From Capitulum mitella (lineage: Eukaryota > Arthropoda > Thecostraca > Pollicipedomorpha > Pollicipedidae): 64,000 bases of DNA. This document shows positions 24,434 to 36,500 of this stretch, one piece after another. The stretch spans positions 4,526,001 to 4,590,000 of the forward strand of contig CP099850.1 of NCBI GenBank assembly GCA_030062745.1. Direction: 5' to 3'. How positions within the stretch are numbered: position 1 is the stretch's first letter; each line of letters opens with the position of its first letter. The translations under genes and the position numbers were made by a program. The notes beneath the pieces were generated by a model. It did not search any database. It was not told where the DNA came from and worked only from the letters and a program-made list of their open reading frames with translations.

Positions 24434-25208
24434 ATGTCACAAAGTAACAGCAACCAGCTCAGATGCGTTCTCGAGATATTCAAGAAGAGCAGGTGGGGGG
24501 CACAAAAAGACTCCCATTCCAGTGCGCGTGTTAAAAGACAGCTACAGCTGATTCGAGCTGTAAAAACAACGGGTGTCATAATGCGTTCCGGCTGGAAGGT
24601 TTGGAATCTCCAGAACGTACGTGCCAAAAAGTATTGGTGGCAAACAAGGTTCGGTACCGAAAGAGCAAGCAACAGAGCACTGGACGTGCTCTGTTGGAGC
24701 ACGTCCAGCAGAAGTCCAGCAAAAGTACAACTGAGGCCAGAGAGCAAGTTTCCCCGTAATCTTTTCGTGTGGCCCGCCATCTCTCTCAGGGGTGTGACAA
24801 AGCCGGCTATCATGCCGGGTATGGGTAATGTTGATGGTAACATGTACCGTGAGAAGTGCGTAGGAAATGTGCTCATCCCATATTTGGATGAGTACTGTTT
24901 CGAGAGGGACATGTTGATCTGGCCAGACTTGGCCAGCGCTCATTATGCGAAGAAAACGCTCAAGTTGCTGGAAGGGGCCAGAGTGCCGTATGTAGTGCGT
25001 GACAGCAGTCCCCTGTGTGCACCAGGTGTGTCCTACTGAGGACATCTGGGGCATCATTAAGCAGAGGATGTATCAAGGAGACTGGTACGTAACATCCAAA
25101 GTCGCCCTAAAGCGCTGGATGAGTCAGGTGATCGCTGCTCTGGACCTAGAGATACCGCGTAAAATGCTGGTGCGCGTACCCAGGCGCGTGCGTGTTGCCG
25201 ACAGATGA
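24434..25208 (+). pseudogene. Broken Tc1/mariner-like transposase
   Basis: Two overlapping frames (24434-25039 and 24999-25208) make one interrupted transposase of the DDE class. The first contains FVWPAISLRG, then a WPDLASAHYAKKTLKLL block carrying the second catalytic Asp and the Asp-x-Ala-x-x-His signature. The second contains PTEDIWGIIKQRMYQGDW, corresponding to the third catalytic position and the IENFWG motif of Tc1-like enzymes. A frameshift near 25015-25039 separates them, and the N-terminal helix-turn-helix part is unclear. Tc1 elements make TA duplications, so this coding remnant does not explain the 8-bp TSD of the surrounding element. It is probably a nested insertion. Confidence 0.8.
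24680..24708. repeat. 11-bp inverted repeat within the transposase remnant
   Basis: CTGGACGTGCT (24680-24690) and AGCACGTCCAG (24698-24708) form perfect arms around a 7-base loop. Confidence 0.8.
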
Positions 25209-25775
25209 GAGGTGATGGAGATGATCCATTAAGCAAGAACTGACCGCAACGGTTATCACTACATTTCTGCAAAGTTTAATGTTCATACAGTAATAAATAT
25301 GCTTACGGTATGACTTTAAATACTGTCTCATTTTCCAGTGCCCACAATTTATATTTTTTCTTAATGCGTTTGTGTCAGAATTTGAGAAAGATAAGAAATA
25401 TTTCGAAAAAAGGAAATCATAAGATGGGCTGCTGACCGCATGCTGGCTATTGTTTCACAGTTTTGAACTTGAGTCCCATTCTTGCAAAGATATGTCCGAG
25501 CCCTCCCGGACCAACACAGAAAAAAATTGGTTCCAAGGTCTCCAGACCGACTTGGAACTGCCAGTTACATCGACAATGTAATAGAACAAGCCACGTTTCC
25601 CCTGGAACGGTTTTGGACGCAGACATTACAGCAACGTCTTGATTGTACACCGGGAGGTTAAATATCCGGCAGTATCCGGCCGGATCACAAAAATATCCGG
25701 CCGGATACCGGATACCGGATAATCTCTAATATCCGGCCGGATATCCGGCCGGACCGGATATCCGGTGCATCCCTA

Positions 25776-25783
25776 AGCCTGGG
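25776..25783. repeat. Right target-site duplication AGCCTGGG
   Basis: Identical to 23159-23166 and directly abuts the right TIR. Confidence 0.88.
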
Positions 25784-26502
25784 TACCAGGCAGACCTGTG
25801 CCTGAGTCCATGCTACGTCCGTTTTATAAGCGTCCTTCATAGACCGAAAGTGTAGGTCGACTAAGCTAGCACAGATGCTGCTTTCTCACAGCCGTTTGTT
25901 ATCTATTGACCTGGTCAACTGGGCATAATTCATTTCACACTGTTCATGTGTTGCAATGGGAAGAAAACACACAAACGTCAGCTTATGGTATAAGAGTTGT
26001 TAAAAAAACTTAGGGTAAAATACAACCTTCGACTTTGACAAACTGCATGTTCTGTTCACCTTGTCTCGACCCTGCACACTACTTTTCTTGCTTTCCATGA
26101 AGGGTGCAGTATAAAATGAACGTATTCCACAGACTCAACACATAGGTCCGGCGGCAGGTGGCCAAACAAAGAAAATAGATGCGGATCAATAACGTTTTTC
26201 AAATATGCGACAATGAACATTGGGGACAAAGCAAAGGGGGGGGGGACGATCGGCCATCACACACAAAAAAAAACGTGGAACACATATTAAAACACGGAAA
26301 CCAGACAAAAGTACCTAAAAAATCCAGGTAGGTATACACACGAAAAGACACACACATGTAAAGTACATGAGCTTCAAAGGTCGGCAGTACGAGCAATAGA
26401 TGAAGGAACAAAGGCAAGAGACGGACGCGAAAACTGAAGACTAAGCTCGGAGAGGCCGACCTGACCCCAGTACCGGCGGCCGGCGACGGAGCAGACACTC
26501 GC

Positions 26503-26662
26503 CTGGAACATGGGCGGTCGCACGTGGTGGTGGGCCATCAGCTCGTGCGCGGCGTACAGGCCCGGATGCTGCTGGCCGGCCGGCGGGTACGGCCGCGGCG
26601 GCTGCGGTGGCGGCGGCGGTGGCGGTGGCGGCAGACTCGGCGCGCCCGCGCCGTACGGATCC
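26503..26662 (-). CDS. TOX: TOX exon d (polyproline; second GC donor)
   Basis: A 160-bp exon: one base completing the Arg codon, then 53 codons (visible residues 93-145). The acceptor is CTTCCGCAG. The peptide starts DPYGAGAPSL, has a run of nine prolines, then PPRPYPPAGQQHPGLYAAHE and ends HHHVRPPMFQ. The donor reads TTCCAG|GCGAGT, again GC rather than GT. Cutting there leaves phase 0, which the next exon needs. At 160 bp it is not a multiple of three, so skipping it would frameshift the protein. A Pro/His-rich linker without a fold is the expected character of this part of TOX proteins. Confidence 0.82.
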
Positions 26663-29542
26663 CTGCGGAAGGCGGTCAGAGGTCAGCTCAGAGCCAGCAC
26701 GGGAACGCTTCGGCGCGGGGGCGCCTCCCCTCGCCCGCCGCCAGGCACGCCGGGATCCTGAGGGGATCCTGGCGGCCGGTATCGGCGGGCACTTTATCGC
26801 TGGTTTCCTGCGACAGGTCGCCGCGCTGGGCCGGAGCGGAGCCGGCGGCGGGACCCGCGAGCTCGAGATCCGCGGGATTAGAGGCCAGCAGACGTGCTCG
26901 GGCGCGACAGTGGCCCCCTGGTGGCGGCGGACACAAGCCTCAGACCACACCACTGGAACGGACATCATGCCAGCGTCCTGGTGTCTGTCTTTCTCCGGGC
27001 TCTACTGTTTTTACTCTACTGCTGAGATAGCTTCACCCTACGTCACTAGCCACCTCCCGAAACTCCGACTCCGAACGATGTTTTGCGCCGCAAGCCGTGA
27101 CGTCAGCTACTGCGTTGTGGCCGCCAAGACATCCGTGCCCTCCACCAATTGAACAAGGCTAACCAGACATCAGTAGCCTCTGCACGTGGTCCGACAGGGC
27201 GGCCGGCTCTTCCAGAGCGGCCGGCGGTGAAGGAAAACAGGATGCGGAGCGGCGATGTGAATAACACAACAAATAACACGTAATAACACATAGCAAAACA
27301 CATGACAGACCGCCGCCCGGGCAGACCCGCCAGCCCGAAGCCCAGAGTACCATCGGCCAGTGGATGACGGAGGCGCCACCCGGACTTCACTGGAGGCTTT
27401 GTGAGGAGCCATCCGGACTTCACTGGTGACGCTGTCCAGGGCCGGGGGGGGGGGGGTAAATCTGAGGGCCTATGGGGGAGCCAGCCTGGGTGTACTGTCC
27501 CAGCAGCCGGTGGACGCAGTGGCCACCAGGACTCCACTTCACTGACGAAGCCAACGGGGACTCAAGGGCCCCGTAAGGAGTCCGCAGCGTTACACTGAAG
27601 GCCCTGAAGAGGCTTAGCCTGACCCAGCCCCGTCAGCGTGCGAGGTTTTCCGACTCCAGGCCGGCCACCGAGCCGCGCGGGGGACGGTGGCAGCGCGGCT
27701 CTCCGATACACCAGGCCGCGCCAACTGGGCCCACCCGACCGGAAGTGCGCGCACAACGCGCCGGAAGCGGATCAGGTGGAGGGCACCCCGTGACGTCACC
27801 GATGAATGGCGAACAGCGGGAGCTTTCGCGAGCGTGCAAACTGGAGCATCGCACGTGCAGACCCGACCGGCCGACGGCGAGGCCGGGACATGCTCTGTAC
27901 TGACGAAGGCCCCGCGCGGCTTTCAGCTGGACCCTTTGTTTGCGTGTATGAAAACAAAAACTGAAACGCTTTCCCCCCATTAGCACCGGGGCCACCTCAT
28001 TGAATTGTCAGTCCACATCAAAAACGTCAGCCCTCGTGTTTGCAGCCGACACAATTGACATTCTAACACGTCACGGGCCTAATGTACGGCGTCGGTGCCA
28101 CTTTGTCACCGTTTCCTGGTAGCTACATATATTACTCCGCCGTAAGATGGTTCAGATGAAAGTAGCGCGGCAATGGCCGGCCGCCATTTTGGCCGGCATT
28201 TCCAGTCCGCGGTGACGACACATTTGATGGCGTTCTGACGCGGGAGACGGCTCTGAAAAGGCCGCTGGACGAGGCCGAGCAACAGTCGCCGCTGATGGCG
28301 GCCGCCTCACGAGCAGCACACGACCGCCCAAAATCAATAATGACTTCTCAATACCCACGTCCGCGCTCCCTTTCAAGAGCCCTCCAGACGAGATGAAGAC
28401 GAACGTGGCGCGGCCCGGCGCTGGGGAAGATCCCCGCCGCGCGCGACAGAGCCCCGTCGCGTCGCTAACGACGCCCGCTGATCCCGCCGTGGTCGCGAAC
28501 CTGGCCGCGGCGGCGGCCGCGGAGGTGGGGACACGGCCCACCTCGCCACCGATCGTTGCACGCCGAATTCCCAGCGCCCGACTGCCGGGCGCGATGGCGG
28601 TCGGCCTTCGCCGGCGACAAAATCCCTGCTTCGATTACGCCAACTCGGACTAAATCGATTCGACTGGTTTATGAGTCGCAGTTCACGCTGTTCGCAACCG
28701 CAGCACACCGCGGGATCGGCGAGCACCGAAATCCTAAATCCCATTTTTTGCACTGCACGTCCCCTACTGTCGTCAAAAAACTGTTTCTGGCAGAAACAGC
28801 GCGATAGTTCCGCTGGCTTTAAAAACTGCGACGGCCATTGACTTGGATTCGTGTTCAGTTTAGTAGAAGCTATAAAAAGATGTCCAACAACGCGTAAACA
28901 GGCAAGTGGCTCCGTGTTGTGCGGCCAGCCCTTTGTCGACGGGGCCAGTTGCCCGAGGCTGCTGTTTACGCGAACAAAACACAGCTCTGGTTACATCATT
29001 CATCCAGCTCTGCCATTGTGTGCCAGGTGCAGCGCCAAGCCGAAATGTCTTCTATTTGTTGGCTCCGGATTAGATATCAGGATCATTACAGGGAGAGGGA
29101 AAGGGATGGCTGGCGACCAGAGCGTAGCAGTGCGAGTGAATGGAAAAAAGAGAGGAAGAAAGAAAATGGGGCTAGGGTTGGAGATGGATGTAAGGAGAGA
29201 GCAAGAAGAGAAGAGGAAGAGGGGAATAATGATGTTAGCTCAAGGAACATTTGCCGCTAGAGATAAAAACACAGTGAAAAGAGAGGATAATGACACGGTA
29301 CCTCCCGCTTTAGAAAGACATGCAAAGGAAAAACAGGATCGGAAAAAGCAAAACGATGAGAACGGCAAAGATAGCGAAATAAACGAAAGGCCGGAGAAAA
29401 GACAAAAATGGCGCGTATGAGGACAAAATAGGTAGGAGGACGAGTGAAACGGGAAGAGAGGGCAAAAGCAAAAAATGAGAAGACAGAGGGAAGGGGGAAG
29501 AAAAGAGGAAGAGGAGGAGAGGAGAAGGAGCGCCACAGGGAG

Positions 29543-29669
<127 letters not shown>

Positions 29670-30348
29670 AGCGCAGTCGGGAGTGGGGAGCCCTGTTATC
29701 AATAGCGGAGGGAGCGGAAGGTGAGCCGCTGTTCGGACCGGGAGACGACGCTGTTTGATGTGATACAACAGATCAATACCAGATAGGCCGACCATTGTGC
29801 ACTGCTGCTGCGTCAGTTAGCTCGGGATGGACGGGCCGGGCCGGACCGGATCGGCGCCGGGTCCACCTGACCAGGCCCGAGCTGCGCACGTGAAGGCCGG
29901 GGGCTGCAGCCAGGCCCGGTGCGAGCTCATCGAACAGCCCAGGCCTTAGCGGCCGAGGGACCCGCGTCCGCGCAGGCACATATCGACTGCATCAAAGCGC
30001 ACGGGGAGGAGCTTTAGAGCGCTGAATGAGCCATTCAGTGCGGCATAAATTTGGCCGGGAAATCAGGCAAATCCGCTCTAAAGCACTCGAAACCGGACGC
30101 TTGTCTGCGAAGCAATCTGAGAACAAGAAAGAAGGGCTGACGCTGCATAAAATTCCGCTGCAGGCCGTCTGGACAATGGCGGGAGAGGAAAGCGGCGCTT
30201 CACACGGCGCACCTGACCGCAGCGGATCGCACCGACTGGCATTTCGAACGGGGAGGCCTACTTCTGAGCGTGATGCAATAATAGCCCCAATGTTCCAGGT
30301 AATCACCGCATATCGTGCATGCATACCTGACAGCTGCCACGATTGTGT

Positions 30349-30394
30349 ATGCATGCAAATATCAAATGTGTCACGACTGTCAATGCATGCAAAT
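30349..30394. promoter_or_regulatory. Duplicated octamer element ATGCATGCAAAT
   Basis: Two identical 12-mers at 30349-30360 and 30383-30394, each containing the POU-factor octamer ATGCAAAT, with a related GTGCATGCATA near 30315. Candidate intronic enhancer; sequence evidence only. Confidence 0.35.
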
Positions 30395-33300
30395 GTGTGC
30401 CGGCCGTGAATGCCATACGCTGCTGCGCTGAATGCAAGAGGCCACGCCGCTCTGTATGAATGTGGCGTTATATGATGGTCCATTATAAATGTGAAGCTGG
30501 CTTTCAGTCTTTTGGTGTCGCAATGACGACGTCAGCGCCGCTGTTGAGTGTCCTATCTGTGATGATGTCTGGAGAAAATCAAATGCTATGGTAATCCCCG
30601 CCCTCGCTGACTTTAGCACGAGCGTTTCTTTTAGCGGGTTTTCCACCAAAAGAAGTTTCGCGTCGGTCTTGAAGCAGCTTTACAACAGCAATGAAACCTT
30701 TAAAATGTCTTTGGTACACACGGCGCTGCTTGCCAAAACGTGAAGAATTAAAAAAAAAAATGTCCGCGATAGTTGTCAGGAATTATACCGAAATGCGCCA
30801 CTCCAAACTTGCTTCAAAACGCGGCCCAGGTCTGAAAACAGCCCCAAGAGGGTGCGCTGTTCACCACAACGTAGCTGTCGCACACATCCGCTCTGCACCG
30901 ATTCACCCGCACGCCAGCCAACCCACGCCGCCACCCCATCCGCGCATGCAGGCCTAGGCCATGGACGCATGACTACGGTATGTCCAAGAGTAAAGGTTCT
31001 GAGTAACTATTACTATTGCCTGCAGCACTTTCAAGTCCATTCTTTCCCCGCATCACCACGGGCCTAATGCTAAATTTCCGAATTAATGGCTCTGCATTGG
31101 CAACACCAACAGTATAAAAGGTTCCATCCATGGGTGTGTGTGTGGGGGGGGGGGGGGGCGTTCGCGTGCGAACACTTGTGCGTCTCTGCAAGCCACATAC
31201 GTTACCCTGTGTGGACAACATTGACATGCCAGTTGTATCACATCAACACTGAGCCGGGCAGGGATAAAGGTTTCTCCAGGGGGCGTTAGGCGGCTCAGCC
31301 ATTTCGTGCCCAGACCAAGTGCAGCGCATTCCCGCATGTTCCTTGCGCAAAATTCCATTTCGCATGTCCCTTACGCGCAGTTCCTTTTCGCACGTCCCAT
31401 GGTATTCCAGCGCTCCTTGGCGGGCGGGATGAAATGCAATCTCATCCGACAGAGCACCTGAACAACGTGATCACGAGGAACACGGTTCTCAGTGGAGGTC
31501 ATCTGTCACGCCGAGGAACCACCGGAGGTGGCAGAGCGACATCACACGGCCGGCCAGTCCGCCCCCAGAGCGGTGCATCGGAGGGACGGCACCTGTTCCC
31601 AGACACCCGTCCGGTGTCCGCCGAGACCAGAGGTGGTCCCCTTCGACCACCGCCAAGACTGGGCCCTGACAGCCCTCCTGATGGGTGGAATGCCTCTCGG
31701 ATACCTGCTCCTGGGGGCAGCGGGGGCCATCAGGCCCGCCTCCTGGTGGGCGGTGGGTGTACCTCTCAGACACTGAGCTCGTCCAGCCAGCACGGCTGGG
31801 TAACGACTAACGAGGATGTTCACCCGGCGGCCGAGGCCAAGCCCAGCTCATAAAGCCACTCCCTCGGCAGGAACTACTCGGCTGAGCCGACGTCCGGCGC
31901 TCTTCACACCACAGATTGTCACTCTCCACGGCGCAGGTCGCCGCCCTTCGAGCCGCAGATCAGCGGACTCACCAGGGCACCCAGTCAACAACTCCCAGAA
32001 CCCAGTCAACAAATCGAAACTCCCTGATCAGCATTTTTCGGCCCTTGACGGAAAAAAACTCCTCAGATATTGTTAAACGAAGAAAGGGGAAATTGACGCC
32101 CTGACGTTTGCAGCTTTTCCACATGGTGTCTAACTCTCAGTTATCAGCCCACCACACAGCCAAACACGAAAGGCCCCTCAGCGTCAGCTTTCTTCCTCCT
32201 GTGACAGCACCATCGCCAGCCATTTCACGCCGCCTGCCCGTGCGTCCCCTGAGCTCACTCACTGTGCGTCCGGACGACCGCCTGACGGCCGCCCCTTCTG
32301 GGGCCCGTCAGCGGCCGGTCGGTGAACGGTGCGTGCCGTGACGCCACGCCGTCACGCGCCAATTAGCCGGCCGCTGTGAGCCCGGCTTGCGTTAGCTGTT
32401 CTACAGCGGTAATTGGCGGTCGAGTCGCAGCCAAGCCCACGCATACATTTGTGCCGCATGCACGCTGCAAGCCGTTGCGGGCCATTGCGGCACCTGGTGG
32501 CCAGGCTGAGCTGGTTGGCCCATCGACCGAATCAGAGCCGGCGGCGACTGGGAGCAATCACAGCTGTAACGCTGTGCCGGCATGTGAAAGCTCAGGAAGT
32601 TTACGGGTTTGCTCAGCTCACAGAAAGCAACCATAACAGGGCGCCACAAAGCGAGCATTGGCTTTCACGGCAGGCCGTTTACGGTTCTACGATACTTCAC
32701 AACGAAGCGAAAAGGTTTTGCTAATTATACGAGCACCGACCGTTTATTTACACACATCTAGTACAGGCTAATGGCCATCACCTCTAGTCAGACGATATCA
32801 CGAACCTCCAGTTTTCAGGACGACATGGCTGCAGTTCACAAGAAGCTATCAGCAATGAACTACAAAATGTTTGGCTTGATGCTATGGCTGCTGAAGAACA
32901 GCCGGCAACTGATGCCGCGGAAATGATTCCACCGACTTTCCCTTACTGTCGTAAGAAAGCCCGAGGCCATTTGGGCGCATTACTTCCGCCATGGTCGTTT
33001 AACTTTACATGATAAATCCTCTAAAAGAACCAAAGTTTGTTCCTTGATAACCAGCTGAATTGCATCATTTGGCCGTGGGTTTAGCGGAAAGCTTACAATT
33101 TACCGCAGTTAGGCCGTTAGAAGTTTTCGGGGAGTCCATTCGACATCTCTGTCCGACTGGGATTTCCAACCGAGAGCATCTTTATGAAAAGAGCCATCCT
33201 ATTGTACCGAGGGTACTAAAGAAAAATGAGCCATTACTTACGGCGAATGGCAAGGGCCTACGGCGAAACCGGGCAACAAGCACGGATAAATCGATACTAC

Positions 33301-33477
33301 TCGGCGCTGCCGAGAACGGCCATTGCGTCATAATCTCGCCATTGCATTAAGCCCCGAGACGGTGGCAGACGGACGCGGCGTTGAGAGCTGGCTGCAAATA
33401 AGACACCTTCAAAAGGCTTGCCTGTCTGCAAGCTAAATAAATCAGCCCACAAGAGTGGCGGAATGACAGTGACTTGC

Positions 33478-33584
33478 CTGTCCAGTCGATAAAACATAGG
33501 GTGAGGCTGAGGCGGCTGCTGATGGTGCTGCTGGTAGCCCACTGACGTCATCGTGTCGACTGTTGACGTCATTGGTGCCGACAT
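33478..33584 (-). CDS. TOX: TOX exon c (Gln/His/Pro-rich; GC donor)
   Basis: A 107-bp exon: 35 codons plus 2 bases, visible residues 57-91. The acceptor is TTTTGCAG, phase 0, starting at ATGTCGGCA. The peptide contains MTSTVDTMTS, then a YQQHHQQPPQPHP stretch and MFYRLD. The donor reads GGACAG|GCAAGT, a GC donor that otherwise fits the consensus. It is accepted because the leftover AG joins the single G of the next exon to make an Arg codon and keeps the frame; the nearest GT would shift it. The exon contains two complete TGACGTCA octamers 21 bp apart, both within ATG-ACG-TCA (Met-Thr-Ser) codons. Confidence 0.85.
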
Positions 33585-36500
33585 CTGCAAAACGACACGG
33601 TGTTACGGAGGGCGGTGCGAGGCGTGCTAAACACAGTTTAGAGCCGCCGTCAAGACATACCAGGGGTTCTCAGGGCCCCCTGTTCAGGTCCTCGGGAAAA
33701 GCCAAGCTGACGACCGCCAAGGTTCCGGCTCAAAAACAGCATCGCGACGCTCACGACCTCAACGGAAAACCAATTTCGGCTTCGTGACCAGACCGCTGGT
33801 TTTCGCGTGCTCAGATCGCTGACGGCGACCGATCTGAGGCGGTCAGCGCCGCCGTCCGCGGCGGCTTCGTCCAGTGTCAGCCGCCGGCCGGCCGACGCTC
33901 GAACACCATCGGGGACCCGCACCCGCACCCTCTCCGGGCGCACGCATACACGCCGGCCCACCCACGGCCGCCGGCCCGCCTAATATAGTATTCATTGCCG
34001 GACGGGCGCGGCGCGGCGGCGGCTCCCGATTCGCTGCTCCGCTCAATCCGTTACAAATCATGATAACTTTTGTCATTTAGCCGTCGAGTTGCGAAGTTGG
34101 ACTGGGCCCGACGTCGCCGGCCGCGGCGGCTCGACGGCGCAGAGACGGGCTCCCGGGAGAGAGCGGCGGAGAGGGGGTTTCTCTCGCCGTCCCCGGCACT
34201 CTGCTCGCCATCAGACCCCGACGCGCTCAAGATGGAGTCGCGAAACCCGTCCAGCCGGCTAAGCGTGGGCTGCTCGATCCCATCCAACTTGGAGTTTCCA
34301 TCGCGCACAAAGGGATAACAGTGGCGAACGCACCGCTCTGCGAGCACAAAGGATCACAGGAAACCTGTCATGCTCCGGCCTGAAATGCGAGAGAAATGAT
34401 CGCAACGATATCTTTGTACCTCGCGCGAACAAAGGCCGGCGATGATTGCGGCTGTCTGATATCTCGTCATGAACAAAACGACCCCAGTGGTACTCGCTCT
34501 CCCCTCCCTCAGCGAGATCGAACGCGATAACTGTGCTCAGCTTCGTCGCGACAAAATGTCAGCGTTCATATCGTAAGTACGTTCATCCGCCTATGCAAAA
34601 CCAGGATGGTGCAGATCGGATAACATTCAATCCTCCCAGCAGAGATAAATGACCACAGCGTCTGTGACACCTCTAAGGTGCGAGCGCAAAGGCAGTGCCA
34701 TCAAGTCCGACGTCTGGACATGACGGAAAAGGACAATGACGACGCAAAGGGGATGTGCACCTCCAGCCCTGCAACGCCACACGCCGAGACCCCAGTCCAA
34801 CCCACTCAGAACTGCCACCGCCGGCGGCTCCGGGCCAGTCGCAGGAACAAGCCCCGGGACCGGGGGAGAGGGGCCGGGGACGCGGACCGGGGAAGAGATC
34901 CGGGACCGGGAGACGGGGGACGGGGGCCGGGGATCGAGGGATCGAGGGACGGGCTCCGGACTGGGGCACAGGGAGGGGACGGGGACGGGGACGGGGACGG
35001 GGACGGGGAGACGGACGGCAGGCGGGTGTCCTGGTCGCGCCTGCAGTGCCGGCAGCGCGCCGCCCCGGCGCCCTGCTGCGTCGGCAGCCGCCGCCGGAGT
35101 GCTGAGCCGGGCGTCCGTTGTCCGGCAGCCGGCCGGCCGGAACAGTTTCCCGAACCCGCACCGGTCCCGGCCGCGGCACGGCGAGGAAAGCCTGCGCGGC
35201 GACAGCGATCCAGGGCAGCCCGCGTCGTCTGCAGTGGGCCGAGCCAGCACCGCCGCCGCCGCTGCAACACGGCTCGAACTGCACCCGCTCCAGCTACGCC
35301 CGCCGCCGGACCCGTGGGCTTACGACACGGCTCACGACAGCACGGCAGCCGAGTCAAAGCCTCGGAGCGGCGAAGCCCGCAGAGTTCGCTGCTCTGCGTC
35401 CCTCCCGTGGTCGTGGAAGGCGTCCGCGCGGCAACACTTGCGCTCACGCCCACGCACGCAGCACTGACCGCCGGAGAGAAATGTCGGCGGCGGCCCACAC
35501 GCGGTCGTGGCAGCCGAGCAACGCCAGAACGGCGCAGAAAAGACGGCGCAGCACGGCACGTGACCGCCTGGCATGCCACGACCACAATGGCCCGGAGATT
35601 GAGTCATTTCAATGACACTTATCTGCAGGCAGGCTTTTTCTGTAAACAACCTCTGCAAGCGATGCTGCACAGTCGGCGTCGCGGCAGAAACAGCAGGCCC
35701 CGCCGAGCAGCAGAGGCTCCGTGGGCGGGCACGCTAACAGCGTCCAGTCTGCCGGCGCCTGGGCAGAATCACGCGGCGATGTGACCATCTGCCAGCTCCC
35801 GGGCAGACGCTGTGGATACTAGGGCAAAGTGCGCGTGCACCCAGGAGTTACTCGACACTACGGAGTTTGCGAGCGCCAGAGCAGGATCTGCTACCGCTTT
35901 GGCAGAGTCTGTCGCCACCTTGGAAGTCTGTAGGCGACTCTGCCGGGCCGCAAGCCGCCTGAGAGCCACACGGCAACCTGTGACCGACCCATTACAATAC
36001 CGGCCGCGCTGCACGGCCCTTGCGACACAGTGACACCAGCCGGCCGCCGTTCCAGTGAAAGGCACCGTGCACGGTCGGTGCACGCACACGCACTGCCGCG
36101 GTCGCGGCCGCCGCTGCTGATAGCTCCGGTCGGCCCCCGGCCGCGAAGCAGTCCTTCTCTGAAGGTCTGATGGTCGTCTACCAGCACTCGGAATCCATCG
36201 CTCTCCTCTTCAGTCGAAAATCACATCCGACCTTACCCCTGTTTATCACCCGGCGGCGACGAATAGGTTTAGTTTGAGGATTTATAGCCCAAAAGTCGCG
36301 TGCGCGTCGGTTTCAGCACCCTGCGAACGCCACAATGTCTAAAGATAAAACAAATAATCTGACTGATGACAAGCGCTGACAGGGCAATTCAAGAAAATTG
36401 CCTGGAATTTCGTCCAACGAGTTCACAGAGACAACACCGGCCACTGCGACTCACTCCTGCCGAGCCGGCGAAAAACTTCATTTCGCTTGCAGACAAGTAC

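Larger units (their letters stand above)
23167..25775 (+). mobile_element. hAT-like non-autonomous DNA transposon with 8-bp TSD
   Basis: The 2609-bp element has 16-bp perfect terminal inverted repeats, TAGGGATGCACCGGAT. It is flanked by a perfect 8-bp direct repeat AGCCTGGG (23159-23166 and 25776-25783). An 8-bp target duplication plus a TAGGGATG-type end is characteristic of the hAT superfamily. Subterminal regions are dense in CCGGATAT/CCGGCCGGAT palindromic units. A second inverted 23-bp block is at 23187-23209 and 25672-25694. No hAT transposase is present. The interior holds a three-copy tandem repeat and a broken Tc1-like transposase, so it is a composite. Confidence 0.88.
20924..26502 (-). 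other. TOX intron d-e (GC-AG), with a DNA transposon
   Basis: A 5579-bp intron, phase 0, whose donor is GC. It carries the hAT-like element at 23167-25775 and G10 runs at 22956-22965 and 26236-26245. Bases 21000-23150 contain short frames of no recognisable family. Confidence 0.78.

Noticed and set aside
28851-29420. 189-residue plus frame, Lys/Arg/Glu-rich
   Set aside because: The C-terminal half is purine-tract translation; the N-terminal half resembles nothing.
34678-35784. 368-residue open frame on the plus strand and overlapping minus frames
   Set aside because: Arg/Gly/Pro-rich, open in several frames at once, contains the GGGGAC repeat. A composition artefact inside a TOX intron.
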